Positions 48,131-57,272 are shown, counted from the stretch's first letter. The stretch is 64,000 nucleotides of DNA from Halomonas alkaliantarctica (GCF_029854215.1 NZ_CP122961.1:1612001-1676000); one strand, 5' to 3'. The notes: a model not told the origin generated them from the letters alone. Made by a program: numbers and translations.

Positions 48131-49072
48131 ATGTCCGAAGGGCGTGAAGTGCAGTGGGTGGATATCGCCCCGGAGCAAGCAGGGCAGCGGATTGATAATT
48201 TTCTCATGACGCGTCTTAAAGGTGCGCCTCGCGCGCTTATCTATCGCATCGTGCGAAAAGGAGAAGTGCGCGTTAATAAAAAGCGAGTGAAGGTCGATTA
48301 CCGTTTGCAGGCCGGCGATTTAGTACGCGTTCCGCCGCTGCGTTTGGCACCTCGCGAGGCGGTGAAAGAAGTCAGTGATAATTTGCGCGACCTGCTGGTA
48401 GGCAGCGTTATCATGGAAGGCCCCGATTGGATGGTGCTCAACAAACCTTCTGGTTTAGCAGTGCACGGCGGCAGCGGGGTTAAGATCGGTTTAATAGAAG
48501 CGCTGCGCCAGGTACGTGATGATCTGAGTTTTCTGGAACTGGTTCACCGCTTGGATCGCGATACGTCCGGCTGTTTGCTGCTGGCCAAGTCACGCGATGC
48601 GCTGGTGACGCTGAACGAGTCGCTGAAAAAGCATGGCATGGACAAGCGGTATCTGGCCCTGGTCAGTGGGCGTTGGCCAGCGCGGAAAACCTATGAGAGC
48701 GCTCGGCTAGACCGCTTTGATGCCGGTAACGGCGAGCGGAGGGTAAGGGTGGATCCCAACGGCAAAGTGTCGCGCACCCATTTTTCGGTGGTCGAAACCT
48801 TCGAGAAAGTAACGCTGATAGAGGCAGAGCCAGTAACGGGCCGCACCCACCAGATTCGCGTACATGCCGCCCATGCGGGCCATGCGTTATTAGGCGACGA
48901 TAAGTACGCTACCCGCGAAAGCGGTTTTCTCACCAAGCAATTAGGGTTGGGGCGTCTGTTTCTTCATGCGCGGGCGTTGACCTTTCCAGAGCCCACTAAC
49001 GGCCGCCCGGTAACCGTCAAAGCGCCGCTGCCAGAAGCTCTGGAAGAAACGCTTAAGCGTGCCCGTCAATAA
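48131..49072 (+). CDS. rluC: 23S rRNA pseudouridine synthase RluC
   Basis: 313 residues: an S4 RNA-binding domain (about 15-75) and a RluA-type synthase domain with HRLDRDTSGCLLLAKS, where Asp144 is the catalytic residue, at the same number as in E. coli RluC. It makes pseudouridines 955, 2504 and 2580 in E. coli 23S rRNA. Lying divergently from rne is also the E. coli arrangement. AGCAGGAGTAAGTAGTA precedes the ATG. Confidence 0.95.
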   Translation: MSEGREVQWVDIAPEQAGQRIDNFLMTRLKGAPRALIYRIVRKGEVRVNKKRVKVDYRLQAGDLVRVPPLRLAPREAVKEVSDNLRDLLVGSVIMEGPDWMVLNKPSGLAVHGGSGVKIGLIEALRQVRDDLSFLELVHRLDRDTSGCLLLAKSRDALVTLNESLKKHGMDKRYLALVSGRWPARKTYESARLDRFDAGNGERRVRVDPNGKVSRTHFSVVETFEKVTLIEAEPVTGRTHQIRVHAAHAGHALLGDDKYATRESGFLTKQLGLGRLFLHARALTFPEPTNGRPVTVKAPLPEALEETLKRARQ

Positions 49073-49100
49073 CTCCTATTACCTTTTACAAGGAGCTGCC

Positions 49101-49745
49101 ATGCAGTACGAGTTAATTATCTTTGATTGGGATGGCACCTTGATGGACTCGGTGCCGCGTATTGTGTCGTGTATGCAGGCGGCCGCCTTAGAAGCCGAGT
49201 GGGGAGCGCTTACCGCGGCTGAGGTGGAAGATATTATTGGCCTGGGGCTGCCCGAGGCAATTGCCAAACTCTGCCCGGGTATATTGCCTGCCCAGGCCGA
49301 GCGGCTTCGCGAGCGTTATGCGCACCACTTTGTGCAGGCTGATGCCACGCCGATGGCGTTTTTTAACGGTGTCGAAGCACATATCTCTCGTCTGCGTGGG
49401 CATGAGCAGCAGCGTTTGGCGGTGGCGACAGGTAAAAGTCGTCGCGGTCTTGACCGTATTTTTGCAGAGACCGGCAGCGGCGCGTGGTTTCATGCCAGCC
49501 GCACCGCGGATGAAACGCGTTCCAAACCGCACCCGCAAATGCTCTCAGAGCTGCTGGCAGAGCTCGCGGTGCCCGTCGAGCGGGCGGTGATGGTCGGCGA
49601 TACCGAGTATGACTTGGAAATGGCTAGGGCACTGGGAATGGATCGGGTGGGTGTAAGCTATGGGGTGCATACGCCCGAGCGCCTGGCAATGAGCGAGCCC
49701 AAGTGGATTGCCCATAGCGTCGACGAGCTTTTTGATCGGTTATAA
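49101..49745 (+). CDS. HAD-family phosphatase, phosphoglycolate-phosphatase-like
   Basis: 214 residues from the ATG at 49101, with AAGGAG upstream. HAD motif I DWDGTLMDS (residues 9-17), motif II in AVATGKSRRG, Lys in RSKPHPQ and motif IV VGDTEYDLEMA are all present, with a helical cap (about 18-85). It is a likely phosphatase of a small sugar or nucleotide phosphate; the substrate is unknown. The rluC-HAD-sppA order is conserved in pseudomonads (from memory). Confidence 0.9.
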   Translation: MQYELIIFDWDGTLMDSVPRIVSCMQAAALEAEWGALTAAEVEDIIGLGLPEAIAKLCPGILPAQAERLRERYAHHFVQADATPMAFFNGVEAHISRLRGHEQQRLAVATGKSRRGLDRIFAETGSGAWFHASRTADETRSKPHPQMLSELLAELAVPVERAVMVGDTEYDLEMARALGMDRVGVSYGVHTPERLAMSEPKWIAHSVDELFDRL

Positions 49746-49754
49746 GGACATTTT

Positions 49755-50918
49755 ATGAGTGACGATCCAACCCGCCAAGACGGTGCGCAAGGTGGCCATG
49801 ACGGCCCGGCTAATGGCTATCGCCGGAACGACGATGACCGAAAAGACTCAGTTGATAGCGACCAGCCCAACGAGTTCAAGGAAGATCCTTGGACTGAAGG
49901 GCCCGAGGTTGCGTCGGGGAAAGGGGCTAATCAGATGTCTGGGGCGACAGGCGACGATGCGGAAACGCTACGCGAACGCCAGCGATTAGCGCAGCTGGAA
50001 ATGATGGATCACTGGATAGGCGGCGTATTGACCGAACAGCGGCGTACCCGCCGTTGGAAGCTGTTTTTCCGTCTCATGTTTCTCGCTGTTGTGCTGGTGG
50101 CGCTGTCTGCCGTGCTTTATAGCCTGTTCTGGGATTCGCCAAGTGCCACCGCGCCCACCCAGCGCCACTTGGGTATTGTTGAAGTTAATGGGGTGATTGC
50201 TAGCGATTCGCCGGCCAATGCGGAGCGCATCATCCAAGGATTAAATCGTGCCTGGGAGGCGGAAAGCGCTGCTGCCGTGGTGCTGCACATTAATAGTCCT
50301 GGTGGTAGCCCCGTGCAGTCTCAGCGTATCTATGCGGAAATCATGCGCCTGCGCGAGCAGGGCGATAAACCGATTATTGCAGTGATTGAGGATATCGGTG
50401 CCAGCGGTGCTTATTACATTGCCGCAGCGGCAGATGAGATTGTTGCATCGCCGGTGAGCCTAGTGGGCTCAATTGGCGTGATTTACGCTGGTTTTGGCTT
50501 TGAGGAGGCGATAGAGCGCATTGGCGTTGAGCGCCGGGTGCTCACGGCGGGGGAGAATAAAGCGTTTTTAGATCCTTTTCAGCCGCTGGATGATGATGCC
50601 GAGGCGTTTTGGCAAGGGGTGTTGAGTGAAACCCATCGGCAGTTTATCGATGATGTCCGCGCAGGGCGCGGCGAGAGGCTCAGCGATAGCTCGGATATTT
50701 TCTCAGGCCTTATCTGGAGCGGTGAGCAGAGTGTCGAGCTGGGTTTGGTCGACCGGTTGGGCAGTCTCGAGCAGTTGTCTCGCGATCAAGTGGGTAACAC
50801 TGACTGGGTGGACTATACACCGAGTCTTGATCCATTTGAGCGCTTTACTCGGCGCTTTACCCAGGTTGTCGCCGAGGTATTGGGTGTTAGTGCACCCAAT
50901 ACCCCGCTGCGCTTCTAG
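49755..50918 (+). CDS. sppA: Signal peptide peptidase SppA, S49 family
   Basis: 387 residues. One membrane helix (about 97-119) precedes the protease domain. Ser217 in EDIGASGAYY is the nucleophile and Lys269 in AGENKAF the general base; the 52-residue spacing matches the small, single-domain SppA type. It degrades leftover signal peptides in the inner membrane. The N-terminal 85 residues are disordered, acidic, Gly/Asp-rich and face the cytoplasm, longer than usual. Confidence 0.93.
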   Translation: MSDDPTRQDGAQGGHDGPANGYRRNDDDRKDSVDSDQPNEFKEDPWTEGPEVASGKGANQMSGATGDDAETLRERQRLAQLEMMDHWIGGVLTEQRRTRRWKLFFRLMFLAVVLVALSAVLYSLFWDSPSATAPTQRHLGIVEVNGVIASDSPANAERIIQGLNRAWEAESAAAVVLHINSPGGSPVQSQRIYAEIMRLREQGDKPIIAVIEDIGASGAYYIAAAADEIVASPVSLVGSIGVIYAGFGFEEAIERIGVERRVLTAGENKAFLDPFQPLDDDAEAFWQGVLSETHRQFIDDVRAGRGERLSDSSDIFSGLIWSGEQSVELGLVDRLGSLEQLSRDQVGNTDWVDYTPSLDPFERFTRRFTQVVAEVLGVSAPNTPLRF

Positions 50919-50938
50919 ATTCTCTTAGCCTCTTGTGG

Positions 50939-51586
50939 TTAGCGTGCGCCAAGCGGGTCTAGGTCCGCTTGGCGCAACATGTTGCAGAGCGCAATCAGCG
51001 GCAGTCCAATTAAGGCGTTGGGATCTCGGCCTTCCAGTTTTTCAAACAGCGCAATACCTAGGCCTTCCATTCGAAAGCTGCCTGCGCTGTCTAGCGGCTG
51101 CTCTTTGGCAACATAGTGTTCGATCTCTTGCGTGCTAAGAGTGCGAAACACGACCTCGAATGGCTCGACATGCACTTGGTGGCGCTGGCTGCGTGTATCC
51201 AGCAGTGCTAAACCGGTTAGGAAGGTGACGCGCTGACCGGAAAAGCGGGCAAGGTTGGCGCAGGCTTTTTCAGCTGTGTGTGGTTTGCCAAGAATGTCGC
51301 CTTCAAACACCGCCACTTGATCAGAGCCTATAATGCAGTGATGAGGGAAACGAGCCGCCACGGCGTTGGCTTTGCTGAGCGCTAGTCGATGCACCAGAGC
51401 ATGGGGCGTTTCGCCACTGCGGGGCGTTTCATCAATATCCGGTGAGTGGCACTGGTAGGGGATTTGCAGGCGATCCAGCAACTCGCGCCGCCAGCGTGAA
51501 CTTGAGGCAAGCACCAGCTCTGCAGTTGAGGACTGAGCAGTTGATGACTGAGTGCTCGATGGCTCGGTCTTGGGTGATAAGGTCAC
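50939..51586 (-). CDS. yceF: Maf-family nucleotide pyrophosphatase (YceF-like, 7-methyl-GTP)
   Basis: 215 residues. LVLASSSRWRRELLDRL, SPDIDET, KANAVA and IIGSDQVAVFEG are Maf motifs. Its place next to yceD-rpmF fits YceF, which hydrolyses 7-methyl-GTP in E. coli and so may clear modified nucleotides. The first 22 residues (Ser/Thr/Gln-rich, SSTQSSTAQSST) are not conserved and arise from a tandem duplication. It is convergent with sppA and divergent from yceD. Confidence 0.88.
   Translation of the reverse strand: MTLSPKTEPSSTQSSTAQSSTAELVLASSSRWRRELLDRLQIPYQCHSPDIDETPRSGETPHALVHRLALSKANAVAARFPHHCIIGSDQVAVFEGDILGKPHTAEKACANLARFSGQRVTFLTGLALLDTRSQRHQVHVEPFEVVFRTLSTQEIEHYVAKEQPLDSAGSFRMEGLGIALFEKLEGRDPNALIGLPLIALCNMLRQADLDPLGAR
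51523..51552. repeat. 15-bp tandem duplication at the 5' end of the Maf gene
   Basis: CAGTTGAGGACTGAG (51523-51537) is followed directly by CAGTTGATGACTGAG (51538-51552), one mismatch. In frame on the minus strand, it encodes the repeated Ser/Thr/Gln segment of the N-terminus. Confidence 0.85.
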
Positions 51587-51712
51587 AGTAAAACTCCTGG
51601 CTACATGGTGGCGCTAGTGCAACGTCAAAGCAGTAGAGTGTAGCGAAAGCTGCTAAACGTGCCTATGTTGGCTGTTTATAGAGGCCAGCGTTGTTTATTT
51701 ATTGAGGAAACT

Positions 51713-51778
51713 ATGAAAAATATACCGGCAGCTTTGACACCAGCAGGGGGAGTGCCTATCATTGCGCGCCTATGTTGA
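51713..51778 (+). CDS. Possible 21-residue leader peptide overlapping yceD start
   Basis: ATG at 51713 is preceded by GAGGAA; the frame reads MKNIPAALTPAGGVPIIARL and one Cys, and stops at 51776-51778, just past the yceD ATG (51772) in another frame. yceD itself has no Shine-Dalgarno, so its translation might depend on this frame. A near-consensus promoter lies inside the frame, so transcripts from it would not carry the leader. It may be chance; no homologue is known to me. Confidence 0.35.
   Translation: MKNIPAALTPAGGVPIIARLC
51734..51762 (+). promoter_or_regulatory. Near-consensus sigma-70 promoter of yceD-rpmF-plsX
   Basis: TTGACA (51734-51739), exact 17-bp spacer, TATCAT (51757-51762). 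The -35 is a perfect consensus. Transcription should begin around 51768-51771, only one to four bases before the yceD ATG, so the transcript would be leaderless or nearly so. Confidence 0.75.
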
Positions 51779-52302
51779 CCTCACAACTCCCCAGTCGGGT
51801 GGAGCCTTATAAGCTCGCAGCCCGCCACGAACGAATCGAAGGCTTGGTAGCGCTTGATAAGCTGCCACGTCTTGCCGAAGAAGCGGGTGTCCAAACCGGC
51901 GACTGTCATGTCGTGCTTGAGTTTGGCGTCGATTCTCAAGGCCGTCGTGAAATTCGTGGCCACTTGCAAGCGACGTTGGCGCTTGCCTGCCGACGCTGCC
52001 TAGTGCCGCTGCCTCAAGAGGTGAGCAGTGACTTTCTGCTTGGAATGGTCACTGATGAAGCCTTAGCGGCCGAGTTGCCCGCTAGTCATGAACCGGTGCT
52101 GGTGGAAAAGGAACAGCTGGATCTTCTGACGGTGGTTGAGGATGAGTTAATTCTCAGCCTGCCCCAGGTGGTCTATCACGATGAAGCCGAATGTCATGTC
52201 TCGGCGGAGCAGCTGGTCAGCAAAACAGAAGGCGCGGCGTCAGAAACAACGCCAGCGACGAACCCTTTCGCGGTGCTGAATGTCTTGAAAGGCAAAAAAT
52301 AA
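51772..52302 (+). CDS. yceD: YceD family protein (DUF177)
   Basis: 176 residues. LACRRCLVPLPQEV holds the two conserved Cys of DUF177, and the C-terminus NPFAVLNVLKGKK matches the family end. The N-terminus aligns without gap to E. coli YceD from its Met, so the ATG at 51772 is the likely start, yet no Shine-Dalgarno is in place. YceD is linked to 23S rRNA accumulation in E. coli and plants and is encoded with rpmF. The stop is 36 bases before rpmF. Confidence 0.92.
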   Translation: MLTSQLPSRVEPYKLAARHERIEGLVALDKLPRLAEEAGVQTGDCHVVLEFGVDSQGRREIRGHLQATLALACRRCLVPLPQEVSSDFLLGMVTDEALAAELPASHEPVLVEKEQLDLLTVVEDELILSLPQVVYHDEAECHVSAEQLVSKTEGAASETTPATNPFAVLNVLKGKK

Positions 52303-52338
52303 GCACCCTTTACCTTAAATACCTTGGAGTAAACCCCC

Positions 52339-52509
52339 ATGGCAGTTCAACAGAACCGAAAAACTCGTTCCAAGCGCGGCATGCGTCGCAGCCACGATGC
52401 GCTGACCGCTCCGACGCTGTCTCAGGACAAAGAAACAGGTACGACTCACCTGCGTCACCACGTTTCTCCAGACGGTTTCTATCGTGGTCGTAAAGTGGTT
52501 GAGGTATAA
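52339..52509 (+). CDS. rpmF: Ribosomal protein bL32
   Basis: 56 residues beginning [20 protein letters not shown], the near-invariant start of bL32, and ending [11 protein letters not shown]. It sits on the 50S subunit near the exit of the tunnel. TTGGAG precedes the ATG. It is short but certain because of the motif and its yceD-rpmF-plsX setting. Confidence 0.97.
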   Translation: MAVQQNRKTRSKRGMRRSHDALTAPTLSQDKETGTTHLRHHVSPDGFYRGRKVVEV

Positions 52510-52552
52510 GCCTCAACTACCTTAATAAGCGGCTAAACGGATTCAGTGCGGT

Positions 52553-53602
52553 ATGCGCTTAGCGATTGATGTTATGGGGGGTGACCAAGGCCCTTGTGCG
52601 ATTATCGCAGGCTCCGCAAAGGCGGTGGTGGAATTCCCCGGTCTTGAGCTGATTTTGTTTGGCCCGCGTCAGCAGATTATTGCTGAGCTTTCGCGCTTGC
52701 CGCAGCCTCTGGCTGCGGCAGCGTCACGTTTGGTGGCGCGTGATGCGCCCGAAAGTGTGATGGCGGGATCAACGGCTGCCTGGGCATTGCGCAGAGGTCA
52801 TGCGACGAGCATGGCGCACATGCTGCAATGTGTCGCCGATGGTGAAGCGGCTGCCGGTGTCAGCGCAGGCAATACAGCGGCGCTTGTTGCCTTGGCAAGG
52901 CGCGAGCTGGGCATGGTCGAGGGCATCTCCCGGCCAGCGATCAGTACGGCGATTCCAGCACGCCAAGGGCGCCGCTGTTATCTGCTGGACCTAGGTGCCA
53001 ACGTTGATTCCCCGGCTCATCAGCTGGTCGATTTTGCGCTGATGGGGGCGGCGATGGCGCAGTGTGTCGATGGCACGGTGACTCCGCGTGTGGCGCTACT
53101 CAATGTTGGTGCAGAAGCCACCAAAGGGAGCATTAGCGTACGTGAGGCTGACCGTCAGCTGCGCGAGCGTGCCAGTGGTAGTGCTTTTGACTATCAGGGC
53201 TATGCTGAAGGTGGTGATCTTTTCAAAGGTCAGCTAGATGTGGTGGTGTGTGATGGTTTTGTGGGCAACGCTGTCCTCAAGGCAAGCGAAGGATTGACGA
53301 GTATGTTGGTTGAACGCGTGCAGATGGCATTTGAATCGCGCCTAAGCGGTCGTTTAGCAAGCCTACTGGCCAAGCCTGTGTTAAAGCGCTTAAAACAAGA
53401 GCTTGATCCCGTGCGTTACAACGGGGCCAGTTTGTTGGGGTTGCGCGGTATCGTAGTGAAAAGTCACGGCAGTACTCATGCCGATGGGTTTTACTACGCT
53501 ATCAGGCGTGCCTTGCAGGAAGTAGAACATAATTTACCTGCGCGGATCGCAGGCCGCTGGGGTGCGCCATCAAGTGCAAGCGATGGCGCCAATCAGCCAT
53601 GA
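52553..53602 (+). CDS. plsX: Phosphate acyltransferase PlsX
   Basis: 349 residues. Starts MRLAIDVMGGDQGP, typical of PlsX; later GNTAALVALA, DLGANVDSP and VVCDGFVGNAVLKASEG are family segments. It converts acyl-ACP to acyl-phosphate for PlsY, the first step to phospholipid. It is the link from ribosomal rpmF to the fatty acid genes. fabH, which follows plsX in E. coli, is absent here. Confidence 0.96.
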   Translation: MRLAIDVMGGDQGPCAIIAGSAKAVVEFPGLELILFGPRQQIIAELSRLPQPLAAAASRLVARDAPESVMAGSTAAWALRRGHATSMAHMLQCVADGEAAAGVSAGNTAALVALARRELGMVEGISRPAISTAIPARQGRRCYLLDLGANVDSPAHQLVDFALMGAAMAQCVDGTVTPRVALLNVGAEATKGSISVREADRQLRERASGSAFDYQGYAEGGDLFKGQLDVVVCDGFVGNAVLKASEGLTSMLVERVQMAFESRLSGRLASLLAKPVLKRLKQELDPVRYNGASLLGLRGIVVKSHGSTHADGFYYAIRRALQEVEHNLPARIAGRWGAPSSASDGANQP

Positions 53603-53715
53603 TTAGATAATAAATAGCTAGTTTTTTTGCGGGGTTATAGGTGGCATCAGGATGTGCCAATAATCTCGAATATCGCTCATATGAGCAAATGCCTACAAGA
53701 GCAAAGGTGAACGAC

Positions 53716-54675
53716 ATGTCTCAACCCCTTGCCCTCATTTTCCCCGGGCAAGGCTCTCAGCAGCTTGGAATGCTGCGAGAGCTTGCCGAGCGTTATAGTG
53801 TGGTGGGAACGACATTTGAGGAAGCGTCGGATGCTTTGGGCTACGATTTGTGGAAAATCGTGCAAGAAGGCCCCGAAGAATCGCTTAATGCAACTGCCTG
53901 CACCCAGCCTGCACTGCTCTCTGCAAGCGTCGCTATTTGGCGAGTGTGGCAAGAGCTAGAAGGCCCTCGACCAACTGTCATGGCGGGGCATAGCCTAGGC
54001 GAATACAGCGCTATGGTGTGCGCAGGTGTCATGAGCTTTGCCGAAGGTGTCAATTTAGTGCGCCTGCGCGGAGAAGCCATGCAGGAAGCGGTGCCGGCAG
54101 GTGAAGGCGGCATGGCGGCGATCCTGGGTCTGGCGGACGACGCGGTTGAAGCCGCCTGTGCTAAGGCGGCCCAGGGCGATGTTGTTTCAGCGGTTAACTA
54201 CAATTCCCCAGGGCAAGTGGTGATAGCCGGTGCTAAAGCGGCCGTTGAGCGGGCGATGGTTGCCTGCCAAGAGGCCGGTGCCAGGCGCGCCATGGCATTG
54301 CCGGTTTCCGTGCCCTCGCACTGCGCGCTGATGCGTCCTGCGGCTGAGCGCCTGTCCGCGGCTATACAAACGATTGAGCTGCGAGCGCCGCGCTATACAG
54401 TGATCCAAAATGTCGATGCGCAAGCTCATGCCGATACCGCGACACTGAGCGCGCGACTCATCGAGCAGCTCTATCAGCCAGTGCGCTGGAGCGCCTGCGT
54501 GGAAGCAATGGCGGGCCAGGGCGTGGAGATATTTATTGAGTGCGGGCCAGGAAAGGTGTTGACTGGTCTCAATAAGCGTATCGTGAAGGGTAGCAAAGGG
54601 TTGGCGGTCAATGATCCCGATAGCCTCGAGGCAGCGCTTGAGCTAGCGCGTGAAACGTTGGCTGATAAAGCGTGA
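53716..54675 (+). CDS. fabD: Malonyl-CoA:ACP transacylase
   Basis: 319 residues from the ATG at 53716 (AAAGGTGA upstream; MSQPLALIFPGQGSQ is the usual start). Catalytic Ser93 in GHSLGEYSA, the Arg in VRLRGEAMQEA and His in VPSHCALM are intact. It loads malonyl groups onto acyl carrier protein. In-frame Mets further upstream (53689) have no good ribosome site. Confidence 0.96.
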   Translation: MSQPLALIFPGQGSQQLGMLRELAERYSVVGTTFEEASDALGYDLWKIVQEGPEESLNATACTQPALLSASVAIWRVWQELEGPRPTVMAGHSLGEYSAMVCAGVMSFAEGVNLVRLRGEAMQEAVPAGEGGMAAILGLADDAVEAACAKAAQGDVVSAVNYNSPGQVVIAGAKAAVERAMVACQEAGARRAMALPVSVPSHCALMRPAAERLSAAIQTIELRAPRYTVIQNVDAQAHADTATLSARLIEQLYQPVRWSACVEAMAGQGVEIFIECGPGKVLTGLNKRIVKGSKGLAVNDPDSLEAALELARETLADKA

Positions 54676-54733
54676 CCAAGGGGTGTTTTATTTCGCTATC
54701 CTCGCTTGATTATACGGTTAGAGGCAGAACGTT

Positions 54734-55477
54734 ATGACGCAAGAGAGTAGAGTTGCCCTGGTAACAGGGGCGAGTCGCGGTATTGGGCAGGCCATTGCTC
54801 GCGAGCTGGGTCGCCAGGGGCGTATTGTGATTGGTACTGCGACAAGCGAGTCTGGTGCTGAGAAAATTGATGCCGATTTGAAAGAGCACGGTTTTCAAGG
54901 GGCCGGTCTATGCCTTAATGTGACCGATCAAACCAGTATCGATAGCGTGTTGAAAACCATTACTGAGCGCTTTGGTGCGCCAACTATTTTGGTCAACAAC
55001 GCGGGTATCACCCGTGACAATTTGCTGATGCGTATGAAAGAAGACGAGTGGGACTCCGTCATGGATACCAACTTAAAATCTGTCTATCGTGTTAGTAAGG
55101 CGTGTTTGCGGGGTATGACTAAGGCGCGCTTTGGGCGTATTGTGTCGATCAGTTCTGTAGTGGCAACCATGGGCAACCTAGGCCAAACTAACTATGCTGC
55201 AGCTAAGGCTGGCATGGAAGGCTTTAGCCGCGCTTTGGCACGTGAGGTCTCCTCCCGTGCAATTACGGTCAATGCAGTGGCGCCGGGCTTTATTGCCACC
55301 GACATGACCGAGGCACTACCGGAAGCACAGCACGAAATGTTGCTTAAACAAATTCCGTTGGCCCGTTTAGGGGCGCCGGAAGAGATCGCCGCAGCAGTGG
55401 GCTTTTTGACCAGTGATGCAGCCGGTTATATCACTGGTGAGACGCTTCACGTGAATGGCGGCATGAATATGCGTTGA
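54734..55477 (+). CDS. fabG: 3-oxoacyl-ACP reductase
   Basis: 247 residues, short-chain dehydrogenase. NADPH-binding [12 protein letters not shown] near residue 12-23, NNAG, and the catalytic Ser...Tyr154-xxx-Lys158 (YAAAKAG) are present; the end GGMNMR is typical of FabG. It performs the first reduction in each elongation cycle. Preceded by GAGG nine bases before the ATG. Confidence 0.96.
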   Translation: MTQESRVALVTGASRGIGQAIARELGRQGRIVIGTATSESGAEKIDADLKEHGFQGAGLCLNVTDQTSIDSVLKTITERFGAPTILVNNAGITRDNLLMRMKEDEWDSVMDTNLKSVYRVSKACLRGMTKARFGRIVSISSVVATMGNLGQTNYAAAKAGMEGFSRALAREVSSRAITVNAVAPGFIATDMTEALPEAQHEMLLKQIPLARLGAPEEIAAAVGFLTSDAAGYITGETLHVNGGMNMR

Positions 55478-55541
55478 TGGCCTTGGGCTTCGCGGTTGCG
55501 TCTACCCAAGGGCGTCTATAAACTACCCCGCAGCTTTTGGC

Positions 55542-55569
55542 TTGCGGTTTCCAAATAGCTGGTTATCAA
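55542..55569 (+). promoter_or_regulatory. Candidate promoter for acpP
   Basis: TTGCGG (55542-55547), 16-bp spacer, TATCAA (55564-55569), 33 bases before the acpP ATG. An extra promoter here would suit the very high acpP demand, but the match is only moderate. Confidence 0.35.
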
Positions 55570-55601
55570 AAACGGCTAATGTGAACGACTGGAGTACGTT
55601 A

Positions 55602-55835
55602 ATGAGTACTATTGAAGAGCGCGTTAAGAAAGTTGTAGCAGAGCGCCTGAACGTTAAAGAAGAAGACATCCAAAACAGCTCTTCTTTTACAGAAGACTTG
55701 GGTGCTGATTCGCTCGACACCGTTGAGCTGGTAATGGCTTTGGAAGAGGAATTCGATACAGAAATTCCCGACGAAGAAGCTGAGAAGATCACCACGGTTC
55801 AAGAAGCCATCAATTACGTGAACGCCCACCAGTAA
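55602..55835 (+). CDS. acpP: Acyl carrier protein
   Basis: 77 residues from the ATG at 55602 (TGGAG upstream). Asp36-Ser37-Leu38 is the site for the phosphopantetheine arm; the protein is strongly acidic, four-helix, and nearly identical in length to E. coli AcpP. It carries the growing acyl chain for FabD, FabG, FabF, PlsX, LpxK-pathway acyltransferases and others. A terminator follows. Confidence 0.98.
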   Translation: MSTIEERVKKVVAERLNVKEEDIQNSSSFTEDLGADSLDTVELVMALEEEFDTEIPDEEAEKITTVQEAINYVNAHQ

Positions 55836-55887
55836 GGGCTGCGTCGATGCATCGAACCAGGGTGGGGTGCTAATTACCCGCCTTAAG

Positions 55888-55915
55888 AGCCGTCCTTTCC
55901 CAGGGCGGCTTTTTT
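55888..55915 (+). terminator. Terminator between acpP and fabF
   Basis: A 9-bp stem with one G-U pair (55888-55896 with 55902-55910), loop TTCCC, followed by TTTTT. It would let acpP be expressed more than the downstream fabF operon. Confidence 0.8.
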
Positions 55916-56027
55916 GCTTTGCAGCCACAATGCTTATAACGTTCAATCTCCGTTATACTGTTGACCAAATTTAAGCAGCAAATGACCCAAGTGGGTCGCG
56001 TCACCATGGATGCCTGGAGGAAAGCTG

Positions 56028-57266
56028 ATGGCACGGAAAAGGGTAGTGGTAACTGGGTTAGGCCTGGTGACCCCAGTGGGTAATAGCGTTGATGAGTCGT
56101 GGGCCAACATTGTGGCCGGTAAAAGCGGTATTACGCCTATTGAGCATTTCGACACCAGCGGTTTTAACACCCGCTTTGGTGGATCGATCAAAAACTTTGA
56201 TATTAGTCCGTATCTGAATCCTAAAGATGCCCGCAAGATGGATCTGTTTATTCAGTACGGCATGGCGGCGGGGGCTCAAGCAGTAGAAGATTCCGGTATT
56301 GAGTGCACCGAAGAGAATGCCGACCGTATCGGTGTGGCTATCGGCTCAGGCATCGGGGGTCTACCCATGATTGAGCATAACCACAACGCACTAAACAAAG
56401 GTGGTGCTCGCAAGGTGTCGCCATTCTTCGTGCCGGGCTCTATCATTAATATGATTTCGGGCAATATGGCGATTCAGCACGGCTTCAGAGGCCCGAACAT
56501 TGCCATTACCACCGCCTGCACAACGGGTACCCATAATATTGGTTACAGCGCACGCACCATTGCCTATGGCGATGCGGACGTGATGATCTGCGGTGGCGCT
56601 GAAATGGCCACTACGCCGCTAGGTCTGGGCGGTTTCTCGGCAGCTCGCGCGCTCTCTACACGTAATGACGATCCAGAAGCGGCAAGCCGACCGTGGGATG
56701 CTGATCGCGATGGCTTTGTGTTATCCGACGGTGCCGGTGTGCTGGTGCTGGAAGAGTATGAACACGCCAAGGCGAGGGGTGCCAACATCTACGCCGAGCT
56801 GGTGGGCTTTGGTATGAGCGACGACGCTTATCACATGACCTCACCGCCGGAAGATGGGCGTGGCGCAGCGCTCTCCATGCGCAATGCGATCAAAGATGCC
56901 CAGGTTGATGTTGCTTCAGTTCATTACATCAATGCCCACGGCACCTCCACTGCTGCAGGCGATTTGGCAGAAAGCCGTGCCATTGAGAACGTCCTGGGTG
57001 GCGCTGCCAACAGCGTGGCCGTGAGCTCCACCAAGTCGATGATTGGTCATCTGTTGGGTGCCGCCGGGGCGGTAGAGGCGGTGTTCAGCATCCTGGCGAT
57101 TCGTGATCAGGTCGCACCTCCCACGATTAATTTGGATAATCCGCAGGAAGGCTGCAACCTCGACTACGTGCCGCATACCGCACGGGATATGCGCATTGAT
57201 ATGGCGCTCTCAAACTCCTTCGGCTTTGGTGGTACCAACGGCTCGCTGCTGTTTAAGAAGGTGTAG
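56028..57266 (+). CDS. fabF: 3-oxoacyl-ACP synthase II
   Basis: 412 residues from the ATG at 56028 (GGAGG upstream; [19 protein letters not shown] is typical). Catalytic Cys164 in TACTTGTH, His in [11 protein letters not shown] and His in [12 protein letters not shown] form the Cys-His-His triad. It elongates acyl-ACP with malonyl-ACP, including the temperature-sensitive 16:1 to 18:1 step. pabC follows after 6 bases. Confidence 0.97.
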   Translation: MARKRVVVTGLGLVTPVGNSVDESWANIVAGKSGITPIEHFDTSGFNTRFGGSIKNFDISPYLNPKDARKMDLFIQYGMAAGAQAVEDSGIECTEENADRIGVAIGSGIGGLPMIEHNHNALNKGGARKVSPFFVPGSIINMISGNMAIQHGFRGPNIAITTACTTGTHNIGYSARTIAYGDADVMICGGAEMATTPLGLGGFSAARALSTRNDDPEAASRPWDADRDGFVLSDGAGVLVLEEYEHAKARGANIYAELVGFGMSDDAYHMTSPPEDGRGAALSMRNAIKDAQVDVASVHYINAHGTSTAAGDLAESRAIENVLGGAANSVAVSSTKSMIGHLLGAAGAVEAVFSILAIRDQVAPPTINLDNPQEGCNLDYVPHTARDMRIDMALSNSFGFGGTNGSLLFKKV

Positions 57267-57272
57267 CTAGCG

